64,000 nt of DNA from Burkholderiaceae bacterium (lineage in GTDB: Bacteria > Pseudomonadota > Gammaproteobacteria > Burkholderiales > Burkholderiaceae_B), in assembly GCA_030728985.1 (NCBI GenBank), contig JANQYI010000009.1, forward strand, positions 62,001 through 126,000, in the 5' to 3' direction. Shown piece after piece: positions 1 to 8,261 of the stretch. The notes below the pieces were generated by a model. That model was not told the origin of the DNA. It searched no databases and worked only from the letters and a program-made list of their open reading frames with translations. How positions within the stretch are numbered: position 1 is the first letter of the stretch; every line of letters starts with the position of its first letter. A program made the translations under genes and the position numbers.

Positions 1-2
1 TG

Positions 3-821
3 CGACTCCACAACGAACAAAAATCTAAGCTTGAAGGCCAAATCATCGTAGGCGATCAGGATGTGGTCAGTTTATCCAATGCGGATCTGTCTGCATTTAG
101 GGGGAAAGTCGCTTCCATGATTTTTCAAGAGCCCTTGCTAGCCCTTGATCCCGTCTATACCGTAGGCGAACAAATCATCGAAGCCATTTTGCGTCACGAG
201 AACATTGGTAAAGAGGCTGCGCGGGCCCGCGCCCTGTCGCTGTTTGAGCGTGTCCGCATTCCAAGTCCAGAGCGCCGGCTAGATGCCTACCCGCATGAAA
301 TGTCCGGCGGGATGCGACAGCGCGCCATGATTTCTTTGGCCTTAGCTAGTCATCCACAGCTCTTGCTTGCGGACGAACCCACGACGGCGCTTGATGCCAC
401 GGTGCAAATTCAGATTCTGCTGCTGTTGCGCGAGCTTCAGCGCGAGCTTGGCCTCTCCGTGATTTTTGTGACCCACGACATCGGCGCAGCGGTCGAGGTC
501 GCGGATCGTATTGCTGTCATGTATGCGGGTCGTATCGTTGAGGAAGGCACGACGCGTACACTGATGCGCACACCGAGGCATCCCTACACACGCGCGCTAC
601 TCAAGAGCTTGGCGCATGGGAATGTGGCAAAAGGCACTCGACTTGAGACGATCTCGGGATCGCCACCTGATCTGAGTAATTTGCCACCGGGTTGCGTGTT
701 TGCGGATCGCTGCAGCTTGGCACTTGACTCTTGCCGTGAAAGCGTCCCTGAGATTATCAAGATCACACCTGACCACAGCGCACGCTGCCACCGTACGGAT
801 CAGACAGCCGTCGCAGTTTAG
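3..821 (+). CDS. Peptide/nickel ABC transporter ATP-binding protein (5' truncated by window edge)
   Basis: ATPase subunit of an OppD/DppD-type importer that powers peptide uptake across the inner membrane. The frame is open from base 3, so the first GTG at 63 is not the true start; roughly 50 N-terminal residues with the Walker A loop lie outside the window. Visible in order are the Q-loop (MIFQEP), the ABC signature (MSGGMRQRA), Walker B (LLLADEPTTALD), the H-loop (VTHD) and the C-terminal oligopeptide-family extension with HPYTRALL and a Cys-containing CVFADRC segment. Its permease and binding-protein partners would be upstream, off the window. Substrate cannot be told from this subunit. 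The family call is firm. Confidence 0.9.
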   Translation, partial: RLHNEQKSKLEGQIIVGDQDVVSLSNADLSAFRGKVASMIFQEPLLALDPVYTVGEQIIEAILRHENIGKEAARARALSLFERVRIPSPERRLDAYPHEMSGGMRQRAMISLALASHPQLLLADEPTTALDATVQIQILLLLRELQRELGLSVIFVTHDIGAAVEVADRIAVMYAGRIVEEGTTRTLMRTPRHPYTRALLKSLAHGNVAKGTRLETISGSPPDLSNLPPGCVFADRCSLALDSCRESVPEIIKITPDHSARCHRTDQTAVAV

Positions 822-891
822 AGACGCTCTCAGGAATGAGGCGAAATGCTCGAGCGTCACCCGCCTCATCCCTGAGCCTGATTACTAGCGT

Positions 892-3486
892 TTATTGCAG
901 GGTACGTTCAAACACGAACTTACCTTCGCGCCAATCGACGGGGACGACGTCTTTTGGACCAAATTTGCCCTGAAGGATCAGCTTGGCAATTGGATTTTCC
1001 AACTGCTGCTGAATCGAACGCTTGAGCGGCCTTGCACCAAATACGGGATCAAAGCCCTCCCGAGCGAGTTCGGCCAGTGCGGCATCCGACACCTCAAGAC
1101 GCATTTCCTGCTGCTCCATCCGCCGCGCCAAACGATTGATCTGAATCCCTGCGATTTTTTCAATATGCTGGCTTTGCAAAGCGTGGAAAACAACAACTTC
1201 ATCGATCCGGTTCAAGAACTCTGGTCGGAAGTGCTGTTTGAGCTCCTCCCACACGACTTCTTTGACGGCCTCGTAAGGCTTACCGACCATCGCCTGGATA
1301 TACTGCGAGCCCAGATTCGATGTCATCACGATCACCGTGTTGCGAAAGTCCACCGTACGTCCTTGACCGTCGGTGAGGCGACCATCATCCAACACCTGCA
1401 ATAGGACATTAAATACATCCGGATGCGCTTTTTCCACCTCGTCAAGCAAAATCACACTATAGGGCTTGCGACGCACCGCTTCAGTCAGATAACCGCCCTC
1501 TTCGTAGCCGACATAACCTGGAGGCGCTCCGATCAAGCGTGCGACAGAGTGTTTCTCCATAAACTCACTCATGTCGATCCGAATCAGATGCTCATCAGAA
1601 TCAAACATAAAGTCCGCGAGCGCGCGGGTGAGCTCAGTCTTACCCACCCCTGTTGGCCCCAGAAACAGAAATGAACCATAAGGTCTTGACGGGTCAGACA
1701 AACCCGCACGGGAGCGACGAATCGCATCCGCGACCAAGCCGACGGCCTCGTCCTGTCCGATCACGCGCTCGTGCAAGCGCTCTTCCATTTTGAGCAACTT
1801 ATCACGCTCACCTTGCATCATTTTCGAGACAGGAATACCGGTCGCGCGAGATACCACCTCGGCGATTTCCTCCGCGCCAACCTGAGTACGCAGAAGCTTG
1901 GGTCGTTCACCTGGAGCCTTCGCGTCAGCAGAGCCCTCTGCAGCTTTGAGTCGTGACTCCAGGTCTGGCAAAGTGCCATACTGAATCTCAGCGAGCTTAT
2001 CGAACTGGCCTTTGCGCTGAAGCTCCGCCATCTCAGCCCGAGCCCGCTCGATTTCCTCTTTGATGGACTGCGTGCCTTGAACAGCGGCTTTTTCGCTTTT
2101 CCAGATCACCTCAAAATCGTTGTACTCACGCTGCAGCTTTTCAAGCTCTTCCTCAATCATCTGGAAGCGACGTATCGACCCCTCATCCGTTTCCTTTTTA
2201 ACAGCTTCACGCTCGATCTTGAGCTGGATAATGCGACGATCGAGTTTGTCCATCACCTCAGGCTTGGAGTCAATCTCCATGCGGATGCGCGAGGCGGCCT
2301 CATCGATTAGATCAATGGCCTTGTCCGGTAAAAAGCGATCTGTAATATAGCGATGCGAGAGCTCAGCGGCCGCCACAATCGCAGGGTCTGTAATTTCCAC
2401 GCCATGGTGCAACTCATAGCGCTCCTGTAAACCACGCAAAATCGCAATGGTTGACTCTACGTTGGGCTCATCGACCAATACTTTTTGAAAACGGCGCTCA
2501 AGCGCTGCGTCTTTTTCAATATATTTACGATACTCGTCTAGCGTCGTCGCACCGATACAATGCAACTCACCTCGGGCTAACGCGGGCTTGAGCATATTGC
2601 CTGCGTCCATTGCCCCCTCGGCTTTGCCGGCACCGACCATCGTATGGATTTCATCAATAAAAATAATGGTGCTGCCATCGTCCTGTGAGAGCTCCTTGAG
2701 TACCGCCTTGAGACGCTCCTCGAACTCTCCACGAAACTTTGCACCGGCTAGCAAGCTTGCCAAATCGAGCGACAGCACGCGCTTGCCACGCAAGGACTCC
2801 GGGACTTCATCATTGATGATGCGTTGCGCTAAGCCCTCAACGATGGCGGTTTTACCTACACCAGGCTCACCGATCAAGACGGGATTATTTTTAGTCCGCC
2901 GCTGCAAAATTTGAATCGCGCGGCGTATCTCATCGTCACGACCGATCACGGGATCAAGCTTTCCTTGACGTGCTCGCTCCGTGAGATCCATGGTGTATTT
3001 GGAAAGCGCCTCGCGATTGGACTCACCTTCTTGATCCTGCATAGGCGAACCGCCCCGCACGGCATCAATCGCAGCATCTAGAGCCTGACGCTGCAGCCCA
3101 GCCTCCTTGAGTGCGCGACCGACAGCACCCTTATCCTCGGACAACGCAAGAAGGAATAATTCGCTTGGAATGTAGGTATCGCCTCGTTTCCCAGCCTCTT
3201 TGTCTACACGTGTAAAAACGGATTGCAAATCACGGCTGACTTGAATGTTGCCATCTCCACCCTTAACTTGGGGAAGTCCTTTGACAATGCTGTCCAGGGC
3301 AGGCTGAAGACGATTAATCGCCACCCCTGCGCGCGCCAGAAGGCTACCCGCACCACTCTCGCCGTCCGCAAGTAGCGCCGACAAGACGTGGGCGGGCTCG
3401 AGATAGGGGTGGTCATGACGGGCGGCTAGGCTCTGGGCATCAGCCAGAGCCTGTTGAAACTTGGTTGTTAATTTGTCAAAACGCAT
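892..3486 (-). CDS. clpB: ATP-dependent disaggregase ClpB
   Basis: Hexameric AAA+ chaperone that extracts polypeptides from aggregates together with DnaK in the cytoplasm. The 864-residue product has the N-terminal Clp repeat domain (about 1-145), NBD1 with GEPGVGKTA and the Walker B IIFIDEIH, a long charged coiled-coil middle domain (about 400-530) that marks ClpB rather than ClpA/ClpC, and NBD2 with GPTGVGKTE and [12 protein letters not shown] chose the ATG at 3486 ([10 protein letters not shown], the usual ClpB N-terminus) because AGGAG sits about 8 bases upstream; an in-frame start 13 codons earlier has no such support. It is monocistronic, facing the ABC gene, and has a heat-shock-type promoter upstream. 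Confidence 0.97.
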   Translation of the reverse strand: MRFDKLTTKFQQALADAQSLAARHDHPYLEPAHVLSALLADGESGAGSLLARAGVAINRLQPALDSIVKGLPQVKGGDGNIQVSRDLQSVFTRVDKEAGKRGDTYIPSELFLLALSEDKGAVGRALKEAGLQRQALDAAIDAVRGGSPMQDQEGESNREALSKYTMDLTERARQGKLDPVIGRDDEIRRAIQILQRRTKNNPVLIGEPGVGKTAIVEGLAQRIINDEVPESLRGKRVLSLDLASLLAGAKFRGEFEERLKAVLKELSQDDGSTIIFIDEIHTMVGAGKAEGAMDAGNMLKPALARGELHCIGATTLDEYRKYIEKDAALERRFQKVLVDEPNVESTIAILRGLQERYELHHGVEITDPAIVAAAELSHRYITDRFLPDKAIDLIDEAASRIRMEIDSKPEVMDKLDRRIIQLKIEREAVKKETDEGSIRRFQMIEEELEKLQREYNDFEVIWKSEKAAVQGTQSIKEEIERARAEMAELQRKGQFDKLAEIQYGTLPDLESRLKAAEGSADAKAPGERPKLLRTQVGAEEIAEVVSRATGIPVSKMMQGERDKLLKMEERLHERVIGQDEAVGLVADAIRRSRAGLSDPSRPYGSFLFLGPTGVGKTELTRALADFMFDSDEHLIRIDMSEFMEKHSVARLIGAPPGYVGYEEGGYLTEAVRRKPYSVILLDEVEKAHPDVFNVLLQVLDDGRLTDGQGRTVDFRNTVIVMTSNLGSQYIQAMVGKPYEAVKEVVWEELKQHFRPEFLNRIDEVVVFHALQSQHIEKIAGIQINRLARRMEQQEMRLEVSDAALAELAREGFDPVFGARPLKRSIQQQLENPIAKLILQGKFGPKDVVPVDWREGKFVFERTLQ

Positions 3487-3542
3487 GGTGTTGCTCCTAA
3501 CATGATGTGAGTGGCTTGTGGCCAATATCCGTTAATCGGTAC

Positions 3543-3568
3543 ATATGGGCGTTTCACCAAATTTCAAT
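3543..3568 (-). promoter_or_regulatory. Predicted sigma-32 (RpoH) promoter of clpB
   Basis: Read on the minus strand, ATTGAAA is followed after 11 bases by GCCCATAT. This closely matches the RpoH consensus CTTGAAA / CCCCATnT, with a spacer slightly shorter than the commonest one. It ends about 57 bases before the clpB ATG. RpoH control of clpB is established in proteobacteria, so position and function agree. No convincing sigma-70 promoter is visible beside it. Confidence 0.75.
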
Positions 3569-3629
3569 GGCTGAGCGAAGAAATGATCTTCTTTGATCCT
3601 GAGGCTAACCTGCGCCAAAAGAACTTAGC

Positions 3630-3643
3630 TTGACTTATATCAA
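3630..3643. promoter_or_regulatory. FNR box upstream of fnr
   Basis: TTGAC-TTAT-ATCAA matches the FNR consensus TTGAT-N4-ATCAA at nine of ten half-site bases. A -10-like TACAAT lies at 3663-3668, so the box is centred near -38 to -40 of the likely start. That spot fits either class II activation or occlusion of the -35 region. Because it precedes fnr itself, autoregulation is the simplest reading. Confidence 0.65.
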
Positions 3644-3719
3644 GGATGACAGCTAAGAGAGATACAATAGACGGGTGGCGCTCACTTTTTACCGCCCAAG
3701 CTCAAGGAGTATGGAGCTC

Positions 3720-4445
3720 ATGCTTAAACGTGTGCCGGTCACCTCGGAATCAACGCACTGCTCAACATGCATGATGGGAAGTGTTTGCCTTCCCGTTGGC
3801 ATGCCCGCAAGTGAAGTCGCCAAGCTCGATGAGCTCGTCAAGGAACGGCTCCGTATCGCAAAAGGTCAGCCTCTTTTTCTGCACGGCACCTCCCTTGATG
3901 CGCTTTTTAGTCTGCGCACAGGCTCAATTAAATCGCAAATCGTCGAAGCTTCCGGTCATCACCAAATTACCGGTTTTTACCTACCTGGTGAAATTGTAGG
4001 CCTGGACGGCATGTTTGATGGCATGCATAGTTCGACCTCCATCGCCATGGAAGACTCAGAAGTCTGTGTAGTCAAGCTTGACGATATCGATGAGGTCAGC
4101 CGCTACGTACCCACTTTGCAGCATCAGGTTCGACGCCTCATGAGCAAGGAGATTGCGCGCTCTCATCAGGTTTTACTCGCACTGGGCTCTATGCGCTCGG
4201 AGCAACGGCTTGCCGCATTTTTGATTAATCTCTCCCAGAGATTGGCTGCGCTAGGCTACTCATCGACAGACTTCATCATGCGCATGGGTCGCGAAGAAAT
4301 CGGCAATTATCTCGGACTGACCTTGGAAACAGTGAGTCGACTGTTTTCAAGATTTGCCCGAGACGGAGTGATCCGGGTGAACCAACGCGAAATCAAGATC
4401 TTGGACATGGCAGCGCTCAACGAGCTTGTCGGCAAGCCCTGTTAA
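3720..4445 (+). CDS. fnr: Oxygen-sensing regulator FNR (Crp/Fnr family)
   Basis: Global anaerobic transcription regulator that binds DNA as a dimer when it carries an oxygen-labile [4Fe-4S] cluster. Starting at the ATG at 3720 (AAGGAG ends 10 bases upstream) the protein has 241 residues. Cluster ligands are visible as Cys14, Cys17 and Cys23 near the N-terminus and Cys116 in the cyclic-nucleotide-binding-like fold. The C-terminal helix-turn-helix contains ETVSRLFSRF, whose E-xx-SR contacts are those that read TTGAT half-sites. An ATG nine bases earlier (3711) is too close to the ribosome binding site. It is divergent from clpB, with an FNR box in front of it. Bordetella workers call the homologue Btr. 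Confidence 0.93.
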   Translation: MLKRVPVTSESTHCSTCMMGSVCLPVGMPASEVAKLDELVKERLRIAKGQPLFLHGTSLDALFSLRTGSIKSQIVEASGHHQITGFYLPGEIVGLDGMFDGMHSSTSIAMEDSEVCVVKLDDIDEVSRYVPTLQHQVRRLMSKEIARSHQVLLALGSMRSEQRLAAFLINLSQRLAALGYSSTDFIMRMGREEIGNYLGLTLETVSRLFSRFARDGVIRVNQREIKILDMAALNELVGKPC

Positions 4446-4472
4446 ATCCGCATTCCTGTGGATTTCGTCAGG

Positions 4473-5486
4473 TTATTTTCCTTCTAGAAACAACTCGGAC
4501 CGAATGAAATCGAGCGTGATCTGTTTCGAGGACAATACTTCCTGACCGAGTTGCTGTGCCCAATAGGCATGGCCTCCTCCCGCCCGCGCCCACTCATTGA
4601 GTCTACGCGTAAACAACTGTAAGTCATACTCTTGCGTCACCCCAATCGCGCCGTGAACTGCATGCGCAACGGCCGTCACGCGGGCAACAGCCTGACTTGT
4701 TTGAGATTTCGCTAAAGCAGACAGCATCGGCGTGGGCTGCCAGTCATTGCTACGGCAAGCCATCTCAGTGGCCATACGCGCGCCAAAGACAAGCTCTGCC
4801 ACTTCGCTGATTTGCTGTTGCAAGGCCTGGAAGCGACCAATCGGCTTACCAAACTGCTCGCGTTGATTCGCATGCGCAAGCGTCATTTCAAACACGCGAT
4901 CCGCGGCGCCTGCGATCAGGACTGCCGCAGAAAGGGACATTAAAGATTCAAACTGTGGGCTGTCCCACTTGCCAAGCAAACATCGGTCTGCCACTGACGC
5001 AGACCAATGTAAATCAGCATCCAGTGTTCCATGGCCTCCCGACGGCGTGACTGTGGCCTCTGCGGACGGTAACAGCCAGACCTGTTTGCCTTGTTGCGCC
5101 AACACCCAGTCCGAAACGAGACCAAAATTCACAGCATGCGTAGTCAGTCCAGCGCTCGTGACACTCACTTGAAACGGTGCGAAAGTCAGTGGGCCTTGTG
5201 GAAGTGTTTTATCATGGTGATTCAACCAGGCACGTGCCAACATGGTGTGCGCATAGGGCAAGGGCAAGGCATGGCGCCCCATACAAAACATGATGGGCCA
5301 TACTTCGGCAAGGGTCAATCCAGCACCACCTGCACTCTCAGGAAGCAAGGCATCGGCAAAGCCGGCAGTTAACAAGGTCTCCCAAAGGGGCTCGGGATCA
5401 TGTCCCTTTTCAATCTGACGTAACTGAGCCGGTGTGCATTCTTGTGCGAAAAAACGGTCCGCTGAATCGTAAAAAGAATTTTCCAT
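4473..5486 (-). CDS. Acyl-CoA dehydrogenase, small partner subunit type
   Basis: FAD-dependent acyl-CoA dehydrogenase-fold protein of 337 residues, shorter and more divergent than typical family members (about 380). The C-terminal half is the best conserved: AHANQREQFGKPIGRFQALQ and the VHGAIGVTQEYDLQLFTRR region, which resembles the partner subunits of heterotetrameric steroid-type dehydrogenases. It follows the 383-residue dehydrogenase by only 5 bases, in the same operon. In such pairs the two chains share FAD and active sites, so neither may work alone; that is inference from the gene pairing. The substrate is unknown; no steroid genes are visible nearby. Confidence 0.85.
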   Translation of the reverse strand: MENSFYDSADRFFAQECTPAQLRQIEKGHDPEPLWETLLTAGFADALLPESAGGAGLTLAEVWPIMFCMGRHALPLPYAHTMLARAWLNHHDKTLPQGPLTFAPFQVSVTSAGLTTHAVNFGLVSDWVLAQQGKQVWLLPSAEATVTPSGGHGTLDADLHWSASVADRCLLGKWDSPQFESLMSLSAAVLIAGAADRVFEMTLAHANQREQFGKPIGRFQALQQQISEVAELVFGARMATEMACRSNDWQPTPMLSALAKSQTSQAVARVTAVAHAVHGAIGVTQEYDLQLFTRRLNEWARAGGGHAYWAQQLGQEVLSSKQITLDFIRSELFLEGK

Positions 5487-5491
5487 GTCAA

Positions 5492-6643
5492 TTACCTTAA
5501 GCCCAAACCGCGGGCGATGATGCCACGCAAAATTTCACGCGTACCACCGCGCAGAGAAAACGTAGCGCCCATCTGCTCGAGATAACCCAGCGTCTGCAAT
5601 AAGTCAGGACTCGCAACGACATTAGGATGCGCGCCGAGCCAAGCACTAATCAGACGAATCAATTTTTGTTCAAAATCGGTACCGTAGTCTTTGACTACCG
5701 AAGCGTCGGTCGCGGGGCTTTCACCATCCACCAGCTTTTGGGTGACCGCCAGTGACAAAGCTCGCAAAACAGCCATTTCTGCGACAAGCGAGCCCACCAG
5801 CGCGGAGGTCTCAGCATCCGTGATATTTTGTTCGCGTAGACAAGACATCCAGCTGTCGAGCAGCGCAATGCTGGAATAAATGCGCTCGGGACCGCTGCGT
5901 TCAAACGCAAGCTCAGCCGTGCACTGATCCCAGCCCTGGCCTTCCACGCCAACCAACGCATCGGGACCCAGAACGACATTGTCGAAAAAAACCTCGGAAA
6001 AATGCGCATCTCCGGCCATATCGTGAATAGGCCGAACGGTCACACCGGGGAGTTTCAGATCGATGATGACTTGCGAAAGACCCTTTTGTCGGTCTGAGGT
6101 TTCCCCCGACGTACGCACCAAGGCGATCATGTAGTGACAGCCATGCGCATTGGTCGTCCAGATCTTGCTGCCGTTGAGTAGCCACCCCTGCGCCGTCTTT
6201 GTGGCTCGGGTGCGGATACTGGCCAAGTCTGAACCAGAACTGGGTTCGCTCATGCCAATACAGAAAAACGCCTCACCACGACATATTTTTGGGATATAAA
6301 AGCGCCGCTGCTCTTCGGTGCCGAAATTTAAAATCAGCGGTCCACTCTGTCGATCAGCAATCCAATGCGAGGCGACGGGCGCGCCAGCAACCAAGAGCTC
6401 CTCCGACAAGACAAAACGCGAAAAGAAGCCTTTCCCCGAACCGCCGTACTCTTTGGGGATCGTGAGGCCAAGCCAGCCTTTTTTTGCGAGACTTTTACTA
6501 AAAGACTCACTTGTCCCCATCCAGGAACGGGCCTTGATGTGGTTGGGCACGCCTTGCATTTCATCATTCAAAAATGCACGAATTTCTGCCCGAAAAGCGC
6601 GCTCATTCTGAGGAACTTCAGTAAATTCAAGTGCTGTCAGCAT
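5492..6643 (-). CDS. Acyl-CoA dehydrogenase, large partner subunit type
   Basis: FAD-dependent acyl-CoA dehydrogenase (383 residues) that would introduce an alpha-beta double bond into a CoA thioester and pass electrons to ETF. The middle beta-domain signature CIGMSEPSSGSDLASIRTRA and GWLLNGSKIWTTNAH are clear. In the C-terminal part RGGTREILRGIIARGLGL replaces the common YEGT-type segment, so the usual catalytic glutamate of medium-chain enzymes is not at that spot. It is the promoter-proximal gene of a two-gene operon with the small dehydrogenase at 4473-5486 and divergent from a MaoC-like gene, suggesting one short pathway. Substrate not determinable. Confidence 0.9.
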   Translation of the reverse strand: MLTALEFTEVPQNERAFRAEIRAFLNDEMQGVPNHIKARSWMGTSESFSKSLAKKGWLGLTIPKEYGGSGKGFFSRFVLSEELLVAGAPVASHWIADRQSGPLILNFGTEEQRRFYIPKICRGEAFFCIGMSEPSSGSDLASIRTRATKTAQGWLLNGSKIWTTNAHGCHYMIALVRTSGETSDRQKGLSQVIIDLKLPGVTVRPIHDMAGDAHFSEVFFDNVVLGPDALVGVEGQGWDQCTAELAFERSGPERIYSSIALLDSWMSCLREQNITDAETSALVGSLVAEMAVLRALSLAVTQKLVDGESPATDASVVKDYGTDFEQKLIRLISAWLGAHPNVVASPDLLQTLGYLEQMGATFSLRGGTREILRGIIARGLGLR

Positions 6644-6690
6644 ATTTAACCTGTCTTGGGAGACCTCACAGAAAGGCTGATGAGTCTCGA

Positions 6691-6719
6691 TTACGGCAAA
6701 TTTTTTATCGTCTTATACT
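6691..6719 (+). promoter_or_regulatory. Predicted sigma-70 promoter of the MaoC-like gene
   Basis: TTACGG and TATACT are separated by 17 bases, in the divergent region between the acyl-CoA dehydrogenase operon and the MaoC-like gene. The expected start of transcription is near 6726, giving a leader of about 45 bases. Confidence 0.5.
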
Positions 6720-6739
6720 CAAACTATTGTATTTGTTTG
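6720..6739. promoter_or_regulatory. Inverted repeat CAAAC-N10-GTTTG, possible operator
   Basis: Five-base arms CAAAC and GTTTG surround ten A/T-rich bases directly downstream of the predicted -10 element. The location over the likely transcription start would suit a repressor such as a TetR-family fatty-acid regulator. The arms are short, no regulator gene is in the window, and this is only a candidate. Confidence 0.3.
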
Positions 6740-6770
6740 TAACGATAACAGCCAATCCACAGAGGAAAAC

Positions 6771-7232
6771 ATGACGGAAACTAAGCTTTTAGGCTCAGGA
6801 TATATCTGGCAAGAACTCGCGGTCGGTCAGAAATTCAGAACCTATCGACGCACAGTGACTGAAACCGACATCATCAACTTTATCAGCGTGACGGGGATGC
6901 TGGAAACGATCTTTATCGACAAAACGTTTTCACATGGCGCCATGCAAGGACGTCCCGTTCCAGGCGGACTGACATATGGCTTGATCGAAGGATTGCTCAT
7001 GCAGGGTATGGTGCAAGGAACGGGCCTTGCCTTGCTCGAAGTTCATAAAAAAGTCCTCAAACCTGTGCTGGCAGGAGATACCATCTGGGCGGAGGTCGAG
7101 GTTACAGCGATCAAACCAACCTCCAAGCATAATCGTGCGGTCGTGACGTCACGCGTCGATGTTAAAAACCAGGATGGTGTGGATGTCATGACCTACACGG
7201 CCGTCAGGATGCTGGCTGGCGAGAGACATTGA
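6771..7232 (+). CDS. MaoC-like hot-dog protein with altered active site
   Basis: 153-residue single hot-dog domain protein of the MaoC family, whose best-known members hydrate enoyl-CoA. The start has AGAGGAA seven to eight bases upstream. Family landmarks are the TETDIINFISVTG helix region, the GGLTYGL glycine-rich turn and the VLAGDTIWAEVEV strand. However the hydratase motif (Gly-Asp-x-Asn-Pro-x-His-x-Asp) reads GMLETIFID here: the catalytic Asp and His positions are Met and Phe. The protein may therefore bind or act on a different acyl thioester. It is divergent from two acyl-CoA dehydrogenases and probably serves the same route. Confidence 0.82.
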   Translation: MTETKLLGSGYIWQELAVGQKFRTYRRTVTETDIINFISVTGMLETIFIDKTFSHGAMQGRPVPGGLTYGLIEGLLMQGMVQGTGLALLEVHKKVLKPVLAGDTIWAEVEVTAIKPTSKHNRAVVTSRVDVKNQDGVDVMTYTAVRMLAGERH

Positions 7233-7291
7233 ACGGTCTGTTTTAAAAACTGACGCCATTTTGATCTTTATTGTCCTTGGGTGACATAAAA

Positions 7292-7310
7292 ACTGTCAGC
7301 AAGCGACAGT
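7292..7310. other. Short perfect inverted repeat ACTGTC-N7-GACAGT
   Basis: Six-base perfect arms around AGCAAGC, midway between the MaoC-like gene and queF. There is no T-run, so it is not an obvious intrinsic terminator. The CTG and CAG are eleven bases apart rather than ten, so it is not a standard LexA site. Function unknown. Confidence 0.3.
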
Positions 7311-7358
7311 CAGTGCAAGACTAGCCCAATTCATCAGGAAAATGGGTGTATCTCCGCT

Positions 7359-7372
7359 TTGATCTAAATCAA
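7359..7372. promoter_or_regulatory. Perfect FNR box upstream of queF
   Basis: TTGAT-CTAA-ATCAA matches the FNR/ANR consensus at all ten half-site bases. Its centre is about 43 bases before the queF ATG at 7409. With a TATTTT element at 7390-7395 the site would sit close to the -35 region. If translation instead began at a GTG at 7346, the box would be inside the coding region. Confidence 0.6.
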
Positions 7373-7408
7373 CTAGGTAAAATTGAGTTTATTTTCTTGT
7401 GCGATTCG

Positions 7409-8260
7409 ATGAAACTTCCCGCGCGTGATCTTCCTCTTGGCCAAGAGGTTGCCTATCCAACCTCCTACGATCCGAGTTTGCTGTTTCCCATTGCGCGTCA
7501 TCAGGGACGCGAACAGTTTGCTTCTGCCATGGCTCTACCTGCACTGCCTTTTTCAGGTTGGGATTTATGGAATGCCTACGAAATGTCGTGGCTGACTCCG
7601 CAAGGCATGCCGCAAGTCGCGATATTGCGCCTCATCGTTGATTGCACCAGCCCCCACATCATCGAATCCAAATCCCTGAAGCTTTATCTCAACAGTTTCA
7701 ATCAGACCGCCTTTGCATCAACTGATCAGATGCTTGAAACCATCTGCAAAGATCTCTCTGCAGCCGCGGGCACTCCCGTTTCGGTCGAGCTCATCCCGAC
7801 ACGTGATTTTGCGAACTTGCAGATCGAGGAATTCAACGGCTTGGATCTTGATGCACAAGCACTCACGATCGATTGTTACGAGCCCAATGCAGAGCTGCTT
7901 TGTTTGGCGGCTGCAACGAATGGCTCCACATCAAGCGTGAGCGAGTCTCTTTTTTCTAGGCTGTTAAAGTCCAACTGCCCAGTGACCTCTCAGCCCGATT
8001 GGGCGTGTGTGCAAATTGACTACACCGGTCCAAAAATCGATCCTGCCGGACTGCTGAAATATATTGTCTCGTTTCGCATGCACAACGGTTTTCACGAGCA
8101 ATGCGTTGAAACGATCTTTATGGATATTTTGACCCGGTGTAAACCTCAAGCCCTATCCGTCTATGCACGCTACACCCGACGCGGCGGTCTAGATATTAAT
8201 CCTTGGCGCGCGACGCCAGGCATGCTTGCGCCCTCGCTGCACAGAAGTGCGCGTCAATAG
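7409..8260 (+). CDS. queF: NADPH-dependent 7-cyano-7-deazaguanine reductase QueF
   Basis: Reduces preQ0 to preQ1, the last free-base step before tRNA insertion in queuosine synthesis. The bimodular long-form enzyme (283 residues here, near the 282 of E. coli) shows ESKSLKLYLNSF (substrate/NADPH binding), the catalytic cysteine in LLKSNCPVTSQPDW and the SFRMHNGFHEQCVE segment, ending in ARYTRRGGLDINPWR. The ATG at 7409 gives the N-terminus length usual for the family but has no clear ribosome binding site. A GTG at 7346 with AGGAAAA upstream would add 21 residues, so the start is uncertain. It is a single gene, convergent with pgsA. Confidence 0.94.
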   Translation: MKLPARDLPLGQEVAYPTSYDPSLLFPIARHQGREQFASAMALPALPFSGWDLWNAYEMSWLTPQGMPQVAILRLIVDCTSPHIIESKSLKLYLNSFNQTAFASTDQMLETICKDLSAAAGTPVSVELIPTRDFANLQIEEFNGLDLDAQALTIDCYEPNAELLCLAAATNGSTSSVSESLFSRLLKSNCPVTSQPDWACVQIDYTGPKIDPAGLLKYIVSFRMHNGFHEQCVETIFMDILTRCKPQALSVYARYTRRGGLDINPWRATPGMLAPSLHRSARQ

Positions 8261-8261
8261 A

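Noticed and set aside
7292-7310. Possible LexA box CTG...CAG upstream of queF
   Set aside because: The spacing between CTG and CAG is eleven bases, not ten, and queF has no link to SOS repair.
7261-7408. PreQ1 riboswitch in front of queF
   Set aside because: No match to the preQ1-I aptamer (C-rich loop with an A-rich tail) or other classes could be seen, and the region is better explained by an FNR box.
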